This document shows positions 60,581 to 64,000 of a DNA stretch of 64,000 nucleotides, piece after piece. A model generated the notes under the pieces. It was not told the DNA's origin. It was given only the letters and a program-made list of their open reading frames with translations, and ran no database searches. The translations under genes and the position numbers were made by a program. Numbering within the stretch: position 1 is the first letter of the stretch; each line of letters starts with the position of its first letter. The DNA comes from Rhynchopus sp. YZ270_cl-10 (Eukaryota; Euglenozoa; Diplonemea; Diplonemida; Diplonemidae). The DNA is taken from assembly GCA_964035575.1 (NCBI GenBank), contig OZ037846.1, positions 585,501 to 649,500 of the forward strand, in the 5' to 3' direction.

Positions 60581-61759
60581 CTACAGTGGTGGCTTTAGCT
60601 TCGTGATGGGTGTGAGCCTCATTGCCTGGGCCCCCAGGTCCAGCGAGGCTTCCTGCCACTGATAATCGCCGCACAATGCAAGAATGATTGATGTACGCCC
60701 TGTCCCACTCAGCACACCTTGCAGGAGACGGGTCAGCGCAGTGTTTCGCCAGGGGACAACGCTACCCTCTTTGGACAAGGCACAAACGGTCTGCCTCAAA
60801 GACAGTAACGATGCGTTGATAGTCTTTCCCTCTTCACGGTAGACCGCTGGGGCATGAGGATCAGTCTTGTTGAACCGCTCAAACCCCGCCAGGTCGGCAA
60901 AGACAATCCGTCCCTCACCACTACTCATACGAATCTGCACAGAAAAGGCCACATGCCCTCTTGAAGTGACCACATTGCTGCGGTCCTCCCTGACCACCCT
61001 CCTCCCCTCACCTTCACGAAACACCTTCACAAATGCATCCACATCAGGCAGCTCCACGACAGAACAGTGTTCCCAATCGACGTCCCCTGCGTTGAATTTG
61101 AGGCTGACCTTGTTTTGCTCCTCCAGAAGGTCCGTCACCTGGTGTCCTCGGTAGATCTGCACAAACTGCGCAGAAAGCGACACAACCCTCCCCTCCCTCA
61201 TCGCGTCGCACAGATACTCTGCAGCCTGCACGACAAGCCCTGGCACTTCCACACCTCTGCCGCCCATGATGTGGGTTTCCCCTCCCCCAATGTTTAAGGC
61301 AAGAACACACGAAGACCTCCCACCCAAGGCATGCTCCAAGGCAGGCAGGGTCGTGCCACGAAACAGTTCCTCAGGGCTGGCTGAAGGGGGGAACACATCA
61401 TCAAGTCTGTACACTCTGCTGTTCACATGGACGGAGTCGTTGTGCACTGAAAGGGAGTCGCCAGGGTGTGTTACCTTCCCAAAGACAAGACAACGGCGGG
61501 AGGAGAAGTCTGCGGTTGGTGCTTCCTTTCTCGTGAGCGTTAAAACGTCGCCAGACGAGATGCCCGTCAGGCGCAGCGCAGTGCTGTCATCCAATACATC
61601 CCCGTTTGGTCCACCCACCCTCAAACACATCCCACCCAATCCCGTCGTCACACCCAACGCTTCCACAGCCTTCTTCTTCAAGCTCGCTACTACCTCGTCT
61701 TCAGAAGACTCCAAAGTGCACATCACTCCAGATGGATGCTGTGCAACGTGAACATCCAT
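60581..61759 (-). CDS. Kinesin-like protein with lost P-loop lysine, tandem copy 3
   Basis: 392 residues. The P-loop position reads NIGGGETHIMGG, one residue shorter than copies 1 and 2 and again with Glu for Lys. Switch II is DLAGFERFNKTDP, closest of the three to the kinesin DLAGSER. IYRGHQVTDLL has a one-residue insertion. The possible ubiquitin-like N-terminus is nearly unchanged. All three copies therefore share the dead P-loop, so the loss preceded the duplications. Confidence 0.8.
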   Translation of the reverse strand: MDVHVAQHPSGVMCTLESSEDEVVASLKKKAVEALGVTTGLGGMCLRVGGPNGDVLDDSTALRLTGISSGDVLTLTRKEAPTADFSSRRCLVFGKVTHPGDSLSVHNDSVHVNSRVYRLDDVFPPSASPEELFRGTTLPALEHALGGRSSCVLALNIGGGETHIMGGRGVEVPGLVVQAAEYLCDAMREGRVVSLSAQFVQIYRGHQVTDLLEEQNKVSLKFNAGDVDWEHCSVVELPDVDAFVKVFREGEGRRVVREDRSNVVTSRGHVAFSVQIRMSSGEGRIVFADLAGFERFNKTDPHAPAVYREEGKTINASLLSLRQTVCALSKEGSVVPWRNTALTRLLQGVLSGTGRTSIILALCGDYQWQEASLDLGAQAMRLTPITKLKPPL

Positions 61760-62686
61760 TGAAAAGAGGTGGGTGGTTAGAGTATTAGAAGGAGCGTGGA
61801 AGGAAACTGTGAAAGTGGTTGTGAAATGAAAAAAAAAAAAATCGATGGAATACAGAAGGAGAGGGACAACAAAGACAGCATGGACTTGAAATACAACAGC
61901 CACCTCTTGTGTACCTTTGGTACAATGACCGGGTGTACCGTGGGTGGACCAACCGTGTCTGCCGTTCATGCATTTCGAAGTTACCATCTGATCTGCTCAA
62001 CTCCCGCTTCTCATCAGTCTGTACAAATACTATTGTCATCATATGCAATCAATAAATTGATAGTATATGGTGAGGGATCAACAAAAATGTTCCCATCTTT
62101 CTTTTTATGTTTTGCAAAACGTAGAAAAGAAAAGTAAAATGCTTCGTAAACAAGTATAAATGAAAGAAAAAGGGGGGCTTTTTGAGAACATATTTTTGTT
62201 TATATTCAGGCACCAGCCAGTTTAACTGGTAGGTGTGTGAGCGGCGCGCGAAGCACGCCCGCGAACTGCGTGCGAGCAGTGAAAGCTGCCCAGTACGCAC
62301 ACTCCATTTGCAACCTTTGTATACCTTCTTCAGGTAAAAGACAAAGACATACTTCGTGGTCCGCCTGAGTCCGCCAAAAAAAAAAAAAATCCCACCAAGA
62401 CCCCGCCAGAGTTGAGACAGACCTGAGACGGACTCGGGCGGAGTCCGCCTGAGTTGGGGTACGGACCACCCTCACTCCATTTTTCCACCTCGGGATACTG
62501 CCCCATCTCTCTAATAAAAGTTTCACCCACCCCATCCTCAGTAAACCATTGGCGCATTTGCCACAGAATCAGGGCAGTAAATCACCACAAGTGAACCAGA
62601 CAACGGAAGTTGCTGGAACGATACCGCACTGTGCTAAAAAGGGCGTGTTGTACAAACAAAACAAACAAACAAACAAAATAACCTGA
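61760..62686. other. Intergenic between kinesin-like copy 3 and the terminal cyclase
   Basis: Contains R4 (about 61886-62000), then AT-rich sequence and a small inverted pair GTGGTCCG...CGGACCAC (62358-62469). No gene is recognised. Confidence 0.5.
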
Positions 62687-64000
62687 TTAAACTGATCTCA
62701 CTACGTCCTTCATCTCCTGTGTGGCAAGCATGCGATAACAACTACCCTTGTGCTGGACAAGAACGTCTTCAAGTGCAGACGGCAGTGTTGTCCCTTCAGG
62801 AGGCTCGTACAGACACACAACCCCGTCACGCACAGCCTCCTCGCACAACGCCCAACTCCGACGCACAGCATCCCCCATCACAGTCACAAAGCGCTGGCTC
62901 CGTGCACCAACATCCCCGTGCTGCACAGGACCGCTTACAAGACCAGCCCCGTTCAGTGTAGACTTCACAGACATGCGCTGCACAAACCGTATCGCGTTCT
63001 CCATGTGTGCAGGTGCAGATCGCGATACGTTCCACCCAACACACACACAGTTCCCAAGCAGCGTCACCAGACTCCCTCCACTCTGCTCCAGTGCAATGGT
63101 GAATGTGACAAGCTTTGAGCTCATGATAAAAAATATTTCATTTCCCCCCACGTCGCCCACTGCTAGCTGTGCGACGCCCACAGTGCCGGAGACCCGGCGT
63201 GAAGCGTTCCCAAAGCGTGATACAGAAATGAGAGAGTCAGCGGATGAAGATATGGATGACCATTTGCTGGTTGATGACTTCGTGCCAAGTAGTGTCTCCC
63301 TTCGTCCCCCAAGTGAGACAGGCCACACGCAGCACACCGATACGCTGTCTGCCACACCCTTCAAGTGAACTGCCTCTGGCACACCAACAACAGCACTGCA
63401 CGACCCAGAGACAGACGCCCACAGGTCAGAGGGCACAGCCACAGCACCAGGTGTGCATGTGCTCTCAAGGCGTGCAGCAACGTTCACTGTGTGTCCGAAG
63501 TAGTCTGTCCGTCCCGTCAGTGTGTTCTGCTCCACAGTCACAGGGCCAGTGTTCACACCAATGCGCACAGTCAGACCACCCCACAGCGACCCCTGCCGAG
63601 AGCAGATTGGTGCATCCTCAAGCAGAGACGCAGGCCAGTCTGCTTCCAGCAGACGTTCGTGCACACGCAACCCAAACGCCACACCGTCGCAAGTGGATGT
63701 AAAGGCCACCATGAAGGCGTCGCCAATGGTCTTCACCTCGTACCCACCACACATCCGCATCACCTCACGCACCACAGCGTTGTGGGTCTGCAGTCCAGCA
63801 CGCATCCCCTCAGGTGCAATCTCCCAGATCGACGTCGACGCACGGATGTCTGTGAACACAATCGTTGCTGTCTCGCTGACAAGCCCAGGCGGTGCCACAG
63901 TCGGCTGCTGCACACCGTCCTCATCAGCCTCAGCCTCAAACAGCGCAGCAGGGAGGTAGGGACGGTACTTCCGCAGGTTCTCCTCCAATCCCCTCAATGC
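62687..64000 (-). CDS. Class III nucleotide cyclase, 3' part (partial at window edge)
   Basis: The frame is open to the end of the window, so the N-terminus is missing; 437 residues are visible. LEENLRKYRPYLP matches the same position (LEKNLRMYKAYLP) in the six-gene array. A canonical class III catalytic domain follows: first metal Asp in VFTDIRAST, second in TIGDAFMVAF, IGVNTGPV, and the Asn-x3-Arg pair in HTVNVAARLE. A second, degenerate domain comes after a Ser-rich linker: LGNCVCVGWNVS, AGLVSGPVQHGDVG, TVMGDAVRRSW. It makes cyclic nucleotide if it dimerises, probably downstream of an N-terminal membrane part lying outside the window. Adenylyl or guanylyl specificity cannot be told. It is probably the ancestral type from which the array lost the first domain. 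Confidence 0.9.
   Translation of the reverse strand, partial: ALRGLEENLRKYRPYLPAALFEAEADEDGVQQPTVAPPGLVSETATIVFTDIRASTSIWEIAPEGMRAGLQTHNAVVREVMRMCGGYEVKTIGDAFMVAFTSTCDGVAFGLRVHERLLEADWPASLLEDAPICSRQGSLWGGLTVRIGVNTGPVTVEQNTLTGRTDYFGHTVNVAARLESTCTPGAVAVPSDLWASVSGSCSAVVGVPEAVHLKGVADSVSVCCVWPVSLGGRRETLLGTKSSTSKWSSISSSADSLISVSRFGNASRRVSGTVGVAQLAVGDVGGNEIFFIMSSKLVTFTIALEQSGGSLVTLLGNCVCVGWNVSRSAPAHMENAIRFVQRMSVKSTLNGAGLVSGPVQHGDVGARSQRFVTVMGDAVRRSWALCEEAVRDGVVCLYEPPEGTTLPSALEDVLVQHKGSCYRMLATQEMKDVVRSV

Noticed and set aside
62358-62469. Small inverted pair GTGGTCCG...CGGACCAC as a transposon
   Set aside because: Only 8 exact bases at the ends, no target duplication and no second copy in the window.

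Overview
The window is nuclear DNA of a microbial eukaryote that I cannot name. Four spliceosomal introns can be placed by conserved protein frames (two in an Akt-like kinase, two in a centrin-like gene). The gene families are eukaryotic: PH-AGC kinase, centrin, kinesin-like, cathepsin L and class III cyclase. Homopolymer tracts of 15-45 bases and nested inverted-repeat DNA transposons are very common. Every recognisable host gene lies on the minus strand.

Layout. 0.7-4.8 kb: three-exon Akt-like kinase whose last intron carries a Tc1/mariner remnant. 5.8-7.1 kb: one gene joining a NAA80-type actin N-acetyltransferase to an ACTMAP-type actin-maturation protease. 7.2-16.1 kb: four DNA transposons end to end at poly-G tracts: foldback 1, an autonomous-type hAT, foldback 2, and a 3.7 kb palindrome holding hAT and LINE fragments. 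16.65-17.6 kb: secreted cathepsin L-like protease. 18.1-33.1 kb: six tandem genes for six-pass membrane proteins with a degenerate cyclase homology domain; the N-terminal membrane part varies while the C-terminal half is almost constant. 33.4-48.9 kb: gene-poor, filled with nested short terminal-inverted-repeat elements and dispersed short repeats. 49.0-52.1 kb: type I membrane protein with six CCxCGGG modules and mucin-like PT linkers. 53.8-55.2 kb: centrin-like gene. 56.7-61.8 kb: three tandem kinesin-like genes whose ATP-binding P-loop is lost, each fused to a possible ubiquitin-like N-terminus. 62.7-64.0 kb: 3' part of a class III nucleotide cyclase with one canonical and one degenerate domain, cut by the window edge.

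How the genes relate. The terminal cyclase looks like the active-type relative of the six-gene array, which keeps only a degenerate domain behind a variable membrane region; this resembles an expanded sensor family. The NAA80/ACTMAP fusion would join two consecutive steps of actin N-terminal processing. Centrin and the kinesin-like genes are cytoskeletal families but show no operon-like link. The most unusual feature of the non-coding DNA is that nearly every inverted-repeat element carries multiple copies of its own private short word, and that elements of one end-family (CTGGGGGGGG ends, TA target duplication) differ in this word.
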